NCBI GenBank assembly: GCA_003255025.1
Contig: QANY01007306.1
Coordinates: 1,033,707-1,097,706, forward strand
Source: Datisca glomerata
Lineage: Eukaryota > Streptophyta > Magnoliopsida > Cucurbitales > Datiscaceae
Length of the DNA stretch: 64,000 nt
Reading direction: 5' to 3'
The translations under genes were made by a program, and so were the position numbers. The first letter of the stretch is position 1. The number at the start of each line of letters is the position of its first letter. Shown one piece after another: positions 35,702 through 48,260 of this stretch. The notes beneath the pieces were generated by a model, which worked only from the letters and a program-made list of their open reading frames with translations, ran no database searches and was not told where the DNA came from.

Positions 35702-38700
35702 GTCTTCTGCCACAATGATCTGCTAGACTGCTATTGCTTTTAACATGTCTTGCAGGAAAGAAACGACACTAGATTGAGAGCCACTATGAGCTTTTGAGAT
35801 GAAGAAGTTCTAATTTCCTATTGCATTTTAAAAATTACATCTACTCTCTCTCTTTCTCTCTCTCTATCATAATTACCAATTCTATGATGAACAACATTGC
35901 ATTCATTCAAATTTTGTAATTGTACCAGTAGTTGCATGCATAGGTAGTAGCAGTTAGAAGCAAGGTGGATGAGTTTTGAGTGATTACCAGCTTATAAATC
36001 TCCATGTTTCCTCCAACATAACAGCATGAATATGCAACGACGAATTATATACAATCTTGCTGTTTTCTCCTTCACAATTCTACCTATTGGTATACGAACC
36101 TTGCGATGATGCCTTTGTGCAGAAGAGGAAGAAGTTGTCATCTCCTCGAAGGGCTTGATTTCTTCAATCTCTGGTAATTTGACCCTATCCTTTCTGAGTT
36201 CTAACTTAGACTTTCAAGGAAAATCTTGTTTGTCTATGGATCCAAGATTTACTTATTTGTTTCAGTTTTATTATCTGAATGCTGTAACCGGTAAATTTTA
36301 GCAGCTTCCTACTGCAGTAATATCAGGTTAAGGCTGCTCTTTTTTGTTGCGTTTGCGTCCTTGGGACTAACATCCGGACTTCCTGGGTAATTGTCTCCCA
36401 ACGCTTCAATATCAGTCTTGTATTTCCTGGATTTATTGGGTAAAAAGTCAACTTACATGCATAGCCCTATAGACATGGGGGGGGGGGGGGNNNNNNNNNN
36501 GGGGGGGGGGGGGGGGGTGTTCTTTTTTCTTTGGTTTTTGTGCAGTAATTTTTCTCTGAAAGCCTACTCTGCAAATATTAAATTGAAGCTTATATGCTTG
36601 AAAAATAAAAAAAATAAGTACAATAAATGAATGAATGGAAGAAAAAAGAAAGGAAGAAAGAGTAAGAAGATTAAGAGTGGGGAAAATTTCAGACACTCTT
36701 GTAGTATTGAAAACCTAGTATTTCTTCTAGTCATCTGGTATATGTTTAACATTTCTTCAAATGACCATTTACTTATTTCATGCACAAAAACAACAATTTG
36801 CAATTTTAACATTAATTTGAATAATGTTGGATTAAAGTTCAATAAAGTTAAATATTTTTTGATTAAAATTTAGTTAAAATCCAATAATTCATTAATGTTG
36901 GACTAAAGTTTAAGAAAATTATTTTAATTTACTAAAATTTTTTGTCATGATTGGTGTTAGATTAATATGATTTATAATATAATTTTAATAATGTTATATT
37001 ATTCTTCGCAAGAATAATACTTGGATATAATTAGTAAATAGTAAGACCTTGAAAGATAAATGGGACAAATGTATTTTAACTTTTTGGATCATAGCCGAAG
37101 TTATTTTGGATTGCTCATCTGTTTGGAGGCTGCTCAATAACATTTTCCGAAGGTAAATTAGGATTATCCACAATTATAAGTGCTGTCTACTTTACCAAAT
37201 AAATATATAGTAATTCAATTATTAGGGGATTGCAAAAAATTGCTACCATCCTTTGTAGAAACCAAGCTACCATGTGAATGACAGTCAATTCATTTGACAA
37301 TTGAGGTTGATTCGGTAGCTAAAAACCTCCACACCTATTATTTTAGAGAATGAGTTCCAATGTAACTCACTCCTCTTGCAATAATGTAATTTTAATAAAA
37401 AAAGAATTATAATATGTTCACTCATATTTAATAATTTCATGTGTGAACTGCTCAGTAGAGAGTAATGTTATAAGTGGAATGATACTATATTTAAGTGGTA
37501 GCTTGTTGCTTTGAGCAATCCTTATATATATATATATATATATATATANCTTATTTGGTTGAATAGTTAAAATTATGTTAGGGTATGCGCAATAGAAGTT
37601 TGAAATAACACTAACATAATTTTAGAGACTTTTACTTATTGAAGTCTCAATTATCAATTCATATAGGTGAAACTTAAAAAGAATATATTAAGTACATAAA
37701 TACTCAATATCAGTGTAATGTGATAATATATATGATATGAGATCATCCATACATCTTATGATTTAGATTTTATATTTTTGTTTATGACACGTTAGGAGAG
37801 AATTTTATCAATCTATAATATCGGTGAGCATCATTGTATTAGATTGAAGTAAGTTAACGATCTAGCTAAGTGTTATACTCAAAATGTTAGTTGAGAGTCT
37901 GGAGCAACTTATCTCCGCAATTTCTTTATTACTACCTTCTATATGGAAAGTAAGTAAATTCATCGAACAGCAACAGTCTTATAACTTATTCTTCGCCACT
38001 TCATCGGCACCTCCATTCCTCCTTGATAGAAACTTTACCAACTTTGCCATCAGTAAAACTGCCATAGTTTTCTTACGGTTTCATCGGAGATCTTTTCGCA
38101 TTTTCATTTTCCTTTGTTGAAACTAAAGACAGGTCAGTTTCTCCATGCCTAGGGTTAGGTTTTCAGTCCGATGATTTACCATGATTTTAATGACTAGTGA
38201 TATTTCGTTTCCTTGGATTGCCAAATAGGGGGTGGGGTTACGATATAGCTTTTGTTTTGAATCTGGTGGCCTATTAATTTGTCATTAGGAGCTCTACTAG
38301 GAGCTCAACTATCTTTTTTGTTTTTCAGTTTCGTTCATTGTATAAGATTTCGTATAAATATATATCCGTTGAAGAAGGGTTGTTCTCTTGCTTAGCATTC
38401 TGTTCCTATGATGACTAACAGATGATATGCTTTAATTATCGTTCCAATTGCTGAAGCTCTCTTTTTAATTTTTGCTAATTTAAAAAGAGCTCGTCATGTG
38501 GAATTAAAGGGACATCTGAGGAGCTTGCAATGTATGAAGTAAACTCTGTTATCATTTTTTTAATTGGTTTTTTCCCATATAAAAAGTAGAAGTTTGTGTA
38601 GTAAAAGATTTAAATGTTTTCTATTGGCTTTTTCTTTCTTAAGGATCTGATGATCTTTTCTTCTCTTTTTTTAGTCATTAGGAAATAAATTCCTTTAATC

Positions 38701-40458
38701 CTGGCATATTGTCAATTTCAGTTCTTCATATAGGGTATGATTTATGGCTTAAAGTTTGTGGTCATTGTCAATTTGTATCAGAAAATTTATATTTTGTCAA
38801 TTTAGTCAGTGAATTACAAATAATATTAACACCATTCATCAACATTCTTTAACTGCTTGCACGAAAATTAAGTCTTGGGCGTTTTACTTGAATGTGTAAG
38901 TGGACCATTTACAGGTCACGTGGATAATGAAAACAGTTAAGAGATCTGGTTGAATGGTGTTAATTGCTAATTATTTATTAGTTCGAGGAACAAATTAACG
39001 GCAATCACAAATTTTGGCGGTCTGAATTGTATTTTACACATTGTTCTTTTGTCAGAAGTCATTTGATGTCTTAACATAAAAATAAATGATCAATTTAAAT
39101 AAACAACATGAAGTATATAATGGAGTCTGAATTAGCAAGGGGCTAGAAGAGATGGGGAGTTAACTTGGGTAATAGATGGAGAGAAGAGTAATAGTTTGTT
39201 TGTGAGAAAAAAATACAAATTTCTAGGGCTTTTTTTTGTTTTTATGGGAAAATTCTCCCCAAAACATATATATATGTATATATATATATATATATATTTT
39301 TCTTTAGATATATATATCATCAGGCTGGCTTGCAAGCTAGTAAAACAAGAGTCTGCTAACATACTCCAGTTTCATCATTGTCCCCACTCCCCATTTCAAG
39401 CTTGAAGGTTAAAGTATGTTGAAGAATCTGCAATTGTTACCTATACCTTTACACCAAGGTTATAGTATGTGGAGGTAAATTTCTTAACAACAGAGGTCAA
39501 GAACTCATTTATGAACAAGAAGCTCGTATCGCATGTGTGTTGGCACCTTCTCCCCATCTAGACTCCCGGTGGTGATCTGCAGAATGTTGATTGGAATCCT
39601 CAATGGTCCCTTAACTCCACCCTCTTGTCCTTGCACTATGAGACCAAATCTGCACAAACCTTTTCAAGGTTCTTGACTTTCTGAAGGAGGGGTTATGCGG
39701 ATCGTGTGGATGGATCTGATCATAGGTTCCTCCAATAGTGGCTTTTGTAGGCTTCATAACTTTGCATGTCATTTCTCGCTTCCCAAGCGCTGAGGCTTCG
39801 GAAGGAGAGATGGGTATCGGATGGTCTTGTCTTTTGTTTTGAGTATGCTTCTATATATAACCCGTCTACCTAGTTCAAGGGAAGTGGACACCCATGACCA
39901 TTTCAAAACCTTACTCCTATCCAAGTTGAATGTGAATTTGAAGCCCCCAACGGTATTTAGATTATGTTTCCCTTGGATGTGAATTTGAACGTGGAGTTGA
40001 TTGGGGGTTTGAAAATCGTTAAGATGGTTGAGTTCAATTGCAAGTCTCAGAATTGATCTGAAAGTGAATTTAGGAAATTGTTGTTTGTCCACTCAGATGC
40101 CAGTTGAGACTATTGTAAGCTTAACATTTTCTTTGATGCATAGATGACTGCTAGAAGCGAGTGGTGTGCGTGATATAGATCACCCACTGTGGGGAGTTTA
40201 TGTTCTCAGGGCAGTGCAAATCTCTTAGGATCATTGGTTTAGATCTGCACGGTTTAAATCGGTGAACATTCCAAAAAAAGCTGACATACTTTTTACTTTT
40301 TTAAGTCATATGGTCTGCTCATTTCTCGGATGGACGGACCAATTTTAAGGGGGCACTCTCCTGTTCATCAAAACATGCGAGAAACCTGATCTGAGAGAGT
40401 TGGTAGACAGTGGCAATGCAATTGATCATTGATAGATTAATCTTTGACATTGTAGTAC
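35702..40458. other. Spacer with assembly gap and simple repeats
   Basis: No gene recognised. It contains a run of ten N flanked by G-runs (36479-36517), a single N after a (TA)n run at 37526-37549, and (TA)n at 39266-39298. The stretches 36118-36175 and 37884-38140 look slightly richer in GC and are followed or preceded by splice-like words, but no frame is convincing. The frame at 39769-40092 (minus) is not recognised. Confidence 0.45.
36491..36500. other. Assembly gap (10 N) inside a G-run
   Basis: Ten N sit between about 12 and 17 G residues. This looks like an unresolved homopolymer or a gap-closing artefact rather than biology. Confidence 0.95.
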
Positions 40459-40589
40459 GGGTTTTTTTTGCTAAACTGAACTTCTAAACTAACCGTTTTG
40501 TAGAAATAGATCCTATCACTATTTTTTGCTTACCTTGGCCTCAGGCTCACTTTTCCTTCATTTTTTCACATTTTCCCTAATTGCCCAAA

Positions 40590-41080
40590 CATCATGTAGT
40601 ATCTATTACACTACACGATCATTGTGTATGGCTTATTATCATACTAGTGGTCTACATGATGACTACACGATGTTTATGAAGGCCTCGTGTAAAACTTATT
40701 AAAGTACAAGTGGTCTACACGATGCTTGTGAAGGCCTTATGTACACTACACGATGCTCGTGAAGGCCGGTGTACACTACACGATACTCGTGAAGGCCCCG
40801 TGTACAATACATGATGACTACACGATGCTCGTGAAGGTCCCGTGTACACTGCACGATGACTACATGATGTTTGTGAAGACCCCATATACACTACATGATG
40901 AGTACATGATGCTCGTGAAAGTCCTGTGTACACTACACGATGACTATACAATGCTTGTGAAGGCCTGATGTACACTACACGATACTCGTGAAGGCCTCAT
41001 GTACACTACACGATGTTCTTGAAGGCCCTGTGTATACTACACGATGACTACATGATGGTTACACGATCGTCATGTAATAT
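40590..41080. repeat. CTACACGATG array, left subterminal part of the MULE
   Basis: Direct repeats of about 30-31 bp (GTACACTACACGATGCTCGT followed by GAAGGCC), for example starting at 40741, 40771 and 40802, mixed with a 42-bp form that has an extra ACTACACGATG. The array begins about 130 bp inside the terminal inverted repeat. Confidence 0.85.
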
Positions 41081-41134
41081 TCCATTTCATTATGTATTTT
41101 TCTTGTGCTGACTTCCTTCATTGATGCATATACA

Positions 41135-43985
41135 GATATGTCTGAAATTTGAATTTTTGTAATCCATGATGAAGATTGGGTGAAAAATGGTACAACGCGG
41201 TCTTTTAGTGGAGAAAAGATCAAATTATTGGAGATATCTACTAACTGCAATTACCACGAGCTATTCGGTAATTGCATGAAGAACTCCAAATAGACCCCTC
41301 AAAGTATGATATGTCCATTAAATTTCTTTATAGAAGTCATGCCATCTGCCCTTATTCTGAAATTTTAAAGGATAATGATTTATAGTTTTTTGTTAAGTAG
41401 AATGGATCAGAATCACTTAGAAGCCTACTATTTGTAAATACCAAGCTAAAAATTTTTTCATCTCAAAGTTTGGTTCCTCAAACTACAATGTCACAACAAT
41501 CTCGGGTTCCTGAAACTACAAGGTTTTATCAAAGTTGGGTTCTTGAAACACAAATGTCACGACAATCTCTACATGAAAGCATTTCTCGCTTTGAGAGTGT
41601 TGATCATTTTGAAAGGAGCTATCATGATGATGATGTTTTTGGTCATAACGGTTATGATGCTTTCGCGGATGAGGATGTTGATGTTGATGGAGATTATGAT
41701 GATGATTTTGATCAGGGGGCTTGTGATAATGTAGTCCGTGGAGATGACCATGATGAAGCCATCAGTGGAGATGACCATACAACAATTCCAGACTTGAATG
41801 CTGCTCTTAAACCCGAGACCACTTGTCCATTGCCATCACAACCTCAGTTGAATGAACAACGCCATGGGTCCAGTGAGCAACATGATGATTTGAATCAGCT
41901 TGTACAGACACAATAAATATGGATGATTTGTACAGTGATAAAGTCGAGCTGCTTAAGGTTGCTCGTATGATGGCCATCCGGAGAAATTTTGAATTTCGGA
42001 TCTTCAAGTCAAAATAGTCAATATTGATACTTGTATGTGTTGAGAAAACATGCCCATGGAGGTTACGGGCCATGAAATTGAAAAATTGTCCATATTTCAA
42101 AGTTACAAAGTTCATCAATATACACATGCACATTTGAAGTATTGAGATATGAACACCATCAGGCTACATATTCATTGATTGGTCATTCTATAAGCTCCAA
42201 ATACACGAGCATCGGACGTATATATAGGCCAAAAGACATAATTGAAGTTGTTCGGCTTGATTTTGGTGTCAACATAAGCTACCATATGGCATTGAGGGCT
42301 AAGGAGCATGCATTGGAATTAGTTTGAGGGTCTCTTGAAGACAACTATAGGATGCTCCCATTATATTGTCACATGTTAGAATAAAAAAATTCGGGTACTT
42401 GTTTTTTATTTTGCCATCAAAATGTCTATACGAGTATTATATGAACCTCGTGTATCCATCGTGTATACTACACGATGAGTACACTGATCACGTGTAGTCA
42501 TCGCGTAGTCTTCATGAAAGGTACACAAACCTCGTGTAGTCATCATTTACACTATTTTGTCATCATAATGTCTACATGATGCCTACACTGACATCTTATA
42601 GGCGTCAGTAATATACACGATGCCTACACTAATCTCGTGTAGGAATCTTGTAGTCTACACGATGGTTACACGAACCTCATGTACTCTACGCGATTGTTAC
42701 ACGGATCTCATGTACGATGTACATTACGTATTATGTCGATTAATACAACAATATTAAATATTTTCAGGGACAATAACACACATAGAGACCGATGAGCAGA
42801 ATCGTTTTAAATATTTTTTCATGGCTATTGGACTCTCTGTTCGAGGATTTTTCAGCTATATACGGTCTGTCATTGTTGTTGATGCAACAACCTTAAAATT
42901 CAAATACAAGGGGTATTGTTCGTTCCAACAGTAAAGGATGAGAACAACAAAGTATATCTCATTGCACTTGGAATTACAGATTCAGAAAAATAATGATTCA
43001 TGAGAATGCTTCGTCCGTAAATTTCATTATGTAATCGGTGATTTGGAAGACTTGGTGTTTATATCCAACATACATATAAGTATACTAAATGTTGTACAGG
43101 TTGTCTTTCCCAATGCGCATCATGGAGCTTGCATCTTCCATATGGGTCAAAATATCAAATCAATTTACAAAAACGAAGATACAGTCGCATTATTTTTTAA
43201 AGTAGCAAAGGTATACCGTCAATCAGAGTTTAATCAGTTGATGACTCATTTTACAGATGCATTTCCAAATATCTCCCAATACGTGTCGGTGGGGGGAGTT
43301 GAGAGGTGGGCACGTTTCCGTTTTGATGGAATGCAATACAATATAATGACTACAAACATCGCATAATGTTTGAATGGGGTTTTGAAGGATGCTACAAAGC
43401 TTCTCATTACATGCCTTATAGAACTTATCCATGACATGTTACAATGGTGGTTCTATGAACGACGGACGACTGCCTGTCAAATCACCTCACAGATGACAGA
43501 TTGGGTTGAGACTGAGCTTAATAAGAAGAATCTTGCATCACGTACACTATCATTATTTTCTTCTAACATCCACGAGTTTCGTGTTACGGGTGGGGGTAGG
43601 CAAGCAGTGGTCAACTTGCATCTTAAGAGTTGTAGGTGCATAGAATTTGATCTTGATCAAATTTCATTCATGTACGCGTTGGCTGCATGTCGGCAGCGTA
43701 ATATTTCCACATAAAGTATGTGTTCGAGGTTCTATAAAAATTAGGCTTTAATTGCTGCTTATGCAGAAACAATATTTCCTCTCGGGGATCAAGCCATGAG
43801 TTTTATGAAAAGGTGGTATTGCCACCTATAGCGAGGCGGCAAAGTGGCAGACCCAGGACACAGAGAATTCCATCTAAAGCTGAGGATGTAATGAGAAGAG
43901 TAAACGTTGTGGGCAAATTGGCCACAACCGACAAACGTGCATAAATTCAATTTCTCTATCTCAACGGGACGAGCAAACCACTTAA
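41135..43985 (+). pseudogene. MULE transposase (MURA-type), broken
   Basis: Pieces in family order: N-terminal PB1-like part at about 41135-41420 (HDEDWVKNG, SGEKIKLLEIS), acidic spacer 41560-41800, MuDR DNA-binding part at about 41935-42330 (KVARMMAIRRNFEFRIFKSK, CPWRLRA), DDE transposase core at about 42815-43370 (VVDATTLKFKYKG, ALGITDSEK, VIGD, LVFISN, HGACIFHMGQNIK, ERWARFRFDG), SWIM-type end at about 43600-43690 (LHLKSCRCIEFDLDQ) and a CCHC knuckle at about 43900-43950 (KRCGQIGHNRQTC). A MULE transposase cuts and moves the element. Here the usual SD in the second catalytic position reads SN, the glutamate region runs into a stop (TTNIA then TAA), the SWIM Cys-x-His pair is lost, and stops and frameshifts separate the parts. 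An array at 42425-42725 may be in a former intron. Confidence 0.85.
42425..42725. repeat. CTACACGATG array between transposase domains
   Basis: Words such as CGTGTATACTACACGATG, CTACACGATGCCTACACT and TCTACACGATGGTTACACGA recur. It lies between the DNA-binding and catalytic parts of the transposase, most likely in an old intron. Confidence 0.75.
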
Positions 43986-44089
43986 ATATAAATAATAACC
44001 TTGTAAACTTGAATTAAATATTACTATAGAAATATACTTGTGTTTGTTACTTAATAATGTCATAAAGTTTAATACTGCTCATGAAGTAA

Positions 44090-44520
44090 TCGTGTAGTCT
44101 ACACTAAGCCTACATGATGCATGTGAAGTTATCGTGTAAGCTACATAAAGCCCTCGTGTGCATTACTTGATGACTACATGATGCCCGTGAAATCATTTTG
44201 TAGTCTACATGATGCGCAGAAAGTCATCGTGTAGGCTACATAAAGCCCTCATGTACACTACACGATGACTACATGATACTCGTAAAATCATTTTGTAGTC
44301 TACACGATGCCCGTGAAGTCATCGTGTTGGCTACATAAAGCCTTCGTGTACACTTCACGATGACTGACTGTGAAATCATTTTGTAGTCTACACGATGCCC
44401 GTGAAGTCATCGTGTAGTTTACACTAAACCTACACGATGCATGTGAAGTCATTTTGTAGTCTGCACGAAGCCTACACGATGCCCGTGAAGTCATCGTGTA
44501 GGCTACATGCTGCACTAAAC
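44090..44520. repeat. CTACACGATG/CATCGTGTAG array between the two MULE genes
   Basis: Units alternate both orientations: AAGTCATCGTGTAG and TAGTCTACACGATGCCCGTG. The joined form CGTGTAG-TCTACACG is an inverted repeat. It lies between the 3' ends of the two converging pseudogenes. Confidence 0.85.
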
Positions 44521-45194
44521 ATATAGTAAATAATTCACAAATTGAGGGTATAAAATATATCAAAAGTATTTAAAACTAAATAAAAATCCATAAAATATAT
44601 CAAAATTATATCGGTTTAACATTGTTACGTGCAAATAACTCAATTGCAATTTGTCTTCGATATTCTGGCATTTGTTGTTGAGTTATTTCTTGGAGGTTCT
44701 TCCCATATGCGAGGGCTTCGACAAACTTAAGGGTGAATACCCCACGATCGAACCTACAAAACACATGAAATGCAAAAACACAATTAAATAATATGTATGA
44801 AAATTTAAGTGGACTTTCAAAAAATATATATTTCACTTACCAATTCTCTTGTTGTGGACACTTCATGATCTCATATATGTTCATCATTTGAAGAAGCGGA
44901 AGGACAATCTTCATGAAATGTTTCATTATTTCATTGTACAAGACGCGTTGATATGACGTGTTCATGGAGTTATAAATACGAATACACTGGTCAGTCACAT
45001 TCATTGGAACGATAACCTTATCTGATTGTTTTCAGCTCCTTCCAAAATTCGTCTGCAAGTCGAGGACCAAGTACCGGAACTGATTATCCGCGTCAATATC
45101 GCAGCTCGCGGGATCTTGCTCAAACTCTGCCATTCGGTCAGATAGGTTCTTCTGTAATGTCACGGGAAAAATTCAAATCCTCAACGTCAATAAA

Positions 45195-45345
45195 AAATGG
45201 TCATGATGACTGCACGAGGCCGTGAAGGGCATGTGTAGACTGCACGAAGTCTACACGAGGCCCATAAAGAATGTGTGTAGACTACACAAAGTCTACAGTA
45301 GGCCTGTGAAGGCCTCGTGTAGACTACGTTGTGCACTTCCGTAAG
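45195..45345. repeat. TCGTGTAGACTACA array inside the Ulp1 pseudogene
   Basis: Copies of GTGTAGACTACACAAAGTCTAC and CGAGGCCCGTGAAG-like words. The central GTAGACTAC is palindromic. It probably lies in an intron of the protease gene. Confidence 0.7.
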
Positions 45346-45659
45346 TTAAAAAACAAATCTTACTTATTTGCAGAATCAAATCACCAACACTGATTCTGAT
45401 GTGAGAGTTGTATTATTGTAAATCCCTCCTCATGAGCTCAAGGTATGCATCGATATGCTACAATGTGATAAAGATTAGTTAAGATAGTTATAATTATTTT
45501 AAATACCACATTAAAAAAGATTATAAATAGGTTCTTACATCTGACTCTAGCCATTGATAATGTGAAGAGACTAGTTTTTTGAACCAGGTAAGGTCAACGG
45601 TGCAAAATCCAACGTTTACTTTCTCATTCCTATATGACGTAATTATAGATCAAAATTAG

Positions 45660-45745
45660 GTACACGATTGGTTTACTACACGTTGGTTGGATGATGTCAG
45701 TGTATATTATATGATAGATACACGATGTCACTTTAGCCATCGTGA
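45660..45745. repeat. Short ACACGAT array inside the Ulp1 pseudogene
   Basis: ACACGATTGGTTTACTACACG and GATACACGATG words, a small or worn member of the same array family. Confidence 0.5.
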
Positions 45746-46439
45746 GAAGAAGAAGTGTATAAGAAAATTACAGAATTTACTTTACCCTTGGAAATTTGAG
45801 CCATGCTTTAAAACTGGCTTTATCCTCTGAAGATATATCACCATATGCTTGAAAATGTTTGATGTTCATTTTTGCAGAGAGATATAGATGCTGTGAATTT
45901 GAGAGAAAAAGATAGTAACAGTAAGAGAGAAATGAGGGACATTGGAAACGAATGAGTGGGGTTTTGTGTACTGAAAAAGTGTAATCATCACTTTTTTTAG
46001 CCGTCATTTAGAATTCGTGAAGCGGTTTTTTGATAACTTTTCATAGACTGGTTTTGAATTGATGATGGGTCCAGGGCTAAAAGAAGCAAGATTTAGTGAT
46101 AGAATCTATTTCTGCAAAACGGTTAGTTTAGAGGTTCAATTTAGTAAAAAACCTTACATTACTTCTAGGTTTTGAGAATCTTTTGAAGGTGCTTGATATC
46201 ATATACTTATTGTTTTGGAACGTGGTACAACAAAAGTAGACTTGTTCATATATCTTAGGTGGTATAGCGTTTTTAGGATCACGTCACGTACTTGTACCAT
46301 TAGTGCATTATATCAACCTTAAGTTGTTTATGATCCAAACTAAAATAGCGATTTCTTTTTTCTTTAGCAAAAAATAAATATGCAAGTTAAGATGACATTA
46401 AGCATAAGGCTACTGGCCTACTGGCATAATGATTGGATA

Positions 46440-46630
46440 GGAACCATAATCATTGAGTTGAATCGATACGTAAGATTACTCTTAAATAAAAGGCGTCTTC
46501 AATAGCAAGAGACTCAGCAACATCAGGAAAAAATTTACTATAAAGAACTTGGTCAATCACCTACACACCAATACCCGACCCCACAGCGGCATCGGAATTT
46601 AGTATTATGAACTCACAGTTAGGATGCATC
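46440..46630 (-). pseudogene. Fragment of a LINE-type RNase H (RVT_3-like)
   Basis: On minus it reads WMHPNCEFIILNSDAAVGSG then IGV, and later DVAESLAIEDAFYLR, the pattern of the RNase H at the end of plant LINEs (N-x-D-A near the start, AE-x-x-A at the second site). Stops interrupt it. It lies just outside the right end of the MULE. Confidence 0.5.
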
Positions 46631-47369
46631 CAATTATTCTTTAACAGGAATCAGAATGACATTCCGCTAAAAAAGATATACCCAGAAAAAAAAACCACTT
46701 TCATTTTTATCCTTACACCGCTCTAAAAGCTATTCCTTTCATTCAACGAGGTCCAAGCGCACGCTACAAAAAATGCTCAGCAATCAAAATATATTTAGCA
46801 TGAGAAAAACCAATAGGATTTTGGATCATACTAATTCCCAAACTAGAAACCCCCAGCCATAACTGCCTTATAAAGCATGAGATTTTTGAATATTTTACTG
46901 TTATTTAATTTTTTATAAATACTGCAGTTTTGAAATTAATTCTTAGGTAAGGTGGTTTTGGACCAATATTGTCACGATAGTGATCCTCCTTAGAATTGTA
47001 GATCCTAAGATCCTACTATATACCAGTAATATTATGAAAAAACACAATTTATCAAACTATATATTAAAATTTTTGAATATAGTTAATTAATCAATGAAAA
47101 ATTTCACTACTTTACTAAGTATAATTTAAATAAATAATTAATAACTTAAAAATTAAATAGTTTAAATGAATTTTATATTATTTTTTTATGAATACTTTAC
47201 AAAATCATGGTTAGTAGGATCGTAAGATCTTACTAATTCAAGATAAAAATATAATAGGATCATAAAATTCTCTTAATTTAAGATTATATCTACAAAACAG
47301 ATCATAGGATTAGATATGATCATAAAAAGATATTACAATTTAAACAACCATATTTTGGATAAATAAGTC
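46631..47369. other. AT-rich spacer
   Basis: Some decayed LINE-like sequence may continue to about 46860; from there it is A/T-rich with short repeated words (AGGATCGTAAGATC, AGGATCATAAAAT). No gene seen. Confidence 0.4.
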
Positions 47370-48260
47370 AAAATCATCTTTTTAAAAGACGAGGTCCAGA
47401 GGGGTTGTGTCGATGCTCATCTTTTGCAACGACGAGTTCAACTTATGCATTGCAAAGACGATTTTCTTCTCAGGCGACATCAGCTCACCCTTCCCCCAGC
47501 TCCAGTAGTCGAAGGGGTTTTGCTGCACTTGTTCATTCGAAACCGAGATAGTCGAAGGGGTTTTTCTTCTCTATTCGAAACAACAAATTTTCATTCGAAA
47601 CAGCAGCTCGTTTTTTTCCGGCGGGTATCTTCATTCGAAACAGCAACTCACTTTTCCGGCAATTAACCCAAAAGCTTCCCCGAAATAATCTCTGATATTT
47701 TGAGGAGAGTAAAGGGGACGGTCTTTGGGTTGGGTTGGGTTGGAGAAAATACTCAGGCAACAAGAAATGGGATTAATGGGAAAAATAATCATAAAAGGAA
47801 AGGATTTGCTCTCTAATTTCTTTCGCTTCGAATAGGGGATGCAACAAGAAGCCAGAGGCAGAGAGTATCTGGGCTTTCAATACTGCAATTTTCATTGAAT
47901 GTAAATGAAGAAATTTGATGGTCCAATGGAGGAAGAAAACAGAAATTTCCAAACTAAACCCCTAGAGTGTGAGTCGCAAATTCTCTGTTTCAACCCCTCT
48001 GTTTCGCGATTTCTCTCGTCAAATCCATTTGGAAAGAAATGAACGAAGAGAGAAAGAGAGTCGGAGCCTTTCTTCTGTATTTTCACCACAAATTTGTTTA
48101 GAGAAGTTCTATCTTGGAGAAAACATGGGATGTTTGAATGTCATTGAGAAGTTCTATCTGCTTGTCCTCAACTAGGCGCTCGAGGCATAGTAGCAACGAA
48201 AATCGTCTGTGCAAAAGACAAAAATCGTCCTTAAAATCGTCTTTGGATTTTTTTTAAACT
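47370..48260. mobile_element. Possible non-autonomous element with AAAGACGA-rich ends
   Basis: Left end: AAAATCATCTTTTTAAAAGACGAGG and CATCTTTTGCAACGACG in its first 60 bp. The right end holds, inverted, AAAGACGATTTTAAGGACG and TCTTTTGCACAGACGATT. The interior repeats ATTCGAAACA and GTCGAAGGGGTTTT words. Similar words (GCATCTTTTGCAATGATTCA, AAAGACG) occur in the ends of the PMD elements, so it may be a distant relative. No target-site duplication was established. Confidence 0.35.

Larger units (their letters stand above)
44606..46007 (-). pseudogene. Ulp1-type cysteine protease (C48) of the MULE, broken
   Basis: On minus: an N-terminal piece at 45870-45780 (MNIKHFQAYGDISSEDKASF then KAWLKF), exon-like pieces at about 45630-45540 (VNVGFCTVDLTWFKKLVSSH) and 45460-45370 (HIDAYLELMRRDLQ), a piece near 44940-44850 (MKIVLPLLQMMNIYE, PQQENW) and the C-terminal piece at 44768-44606 (GVFTLKFVEALAYGKNLQEI, IAIELF). 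Ulp1 enzymes remove SUMO; MULE-borne copies are of unknown use. In the usual DCGVF box the catalytic Cys is Arg here (DRGVF), and the arrays at 45195-45345 and 45660-45745 lie between pieces. It is therefore inactive. Confidence 0.75.
40459..46154 (+). mobile_element. Mutator-like element (MULE) with Ulp1 protease gene, Kaonashi-like, decayed
   Basis: Terminal inverted repeats of at least 66 bp: left 40459-40527, right 46089-46154. Both carry CTAAACTAACCGTTTTG followed by AGAAATAGAT and CTATCACTA (few mismatches). Imperfect 9-bp flanks (TTGTAGTAC and TTACATTAC) could be a worn target-site duplication. Inside are a transposase pseudogene on plus (41135-43985) and a Ulp1-type protease pseudogene on minus (44606-46007). 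MULEs that carry Ulp1 are known in plants (the Kaonashi type). Arrays of CTACACGATG-type words lie at 40590-41080, 42425-42725, 44090-44520, 45195-45345 and 45660-45745. A second member begins at about 62897. Confidence 0.85.

Noticed and set aside
40715..40975. Open frames on both strands with a repeated 14-residue peptide
   Set aside because: The repeat peptide is just the 42-bp array read in frame (42 = 3 x 14). It has no start context and is inside a transposon.
44300..44563. Minus frame with repeated ASCRL-type peptides
   Set aside because: Translation of the CTACACGATG array between the MULE genes, not a protein.
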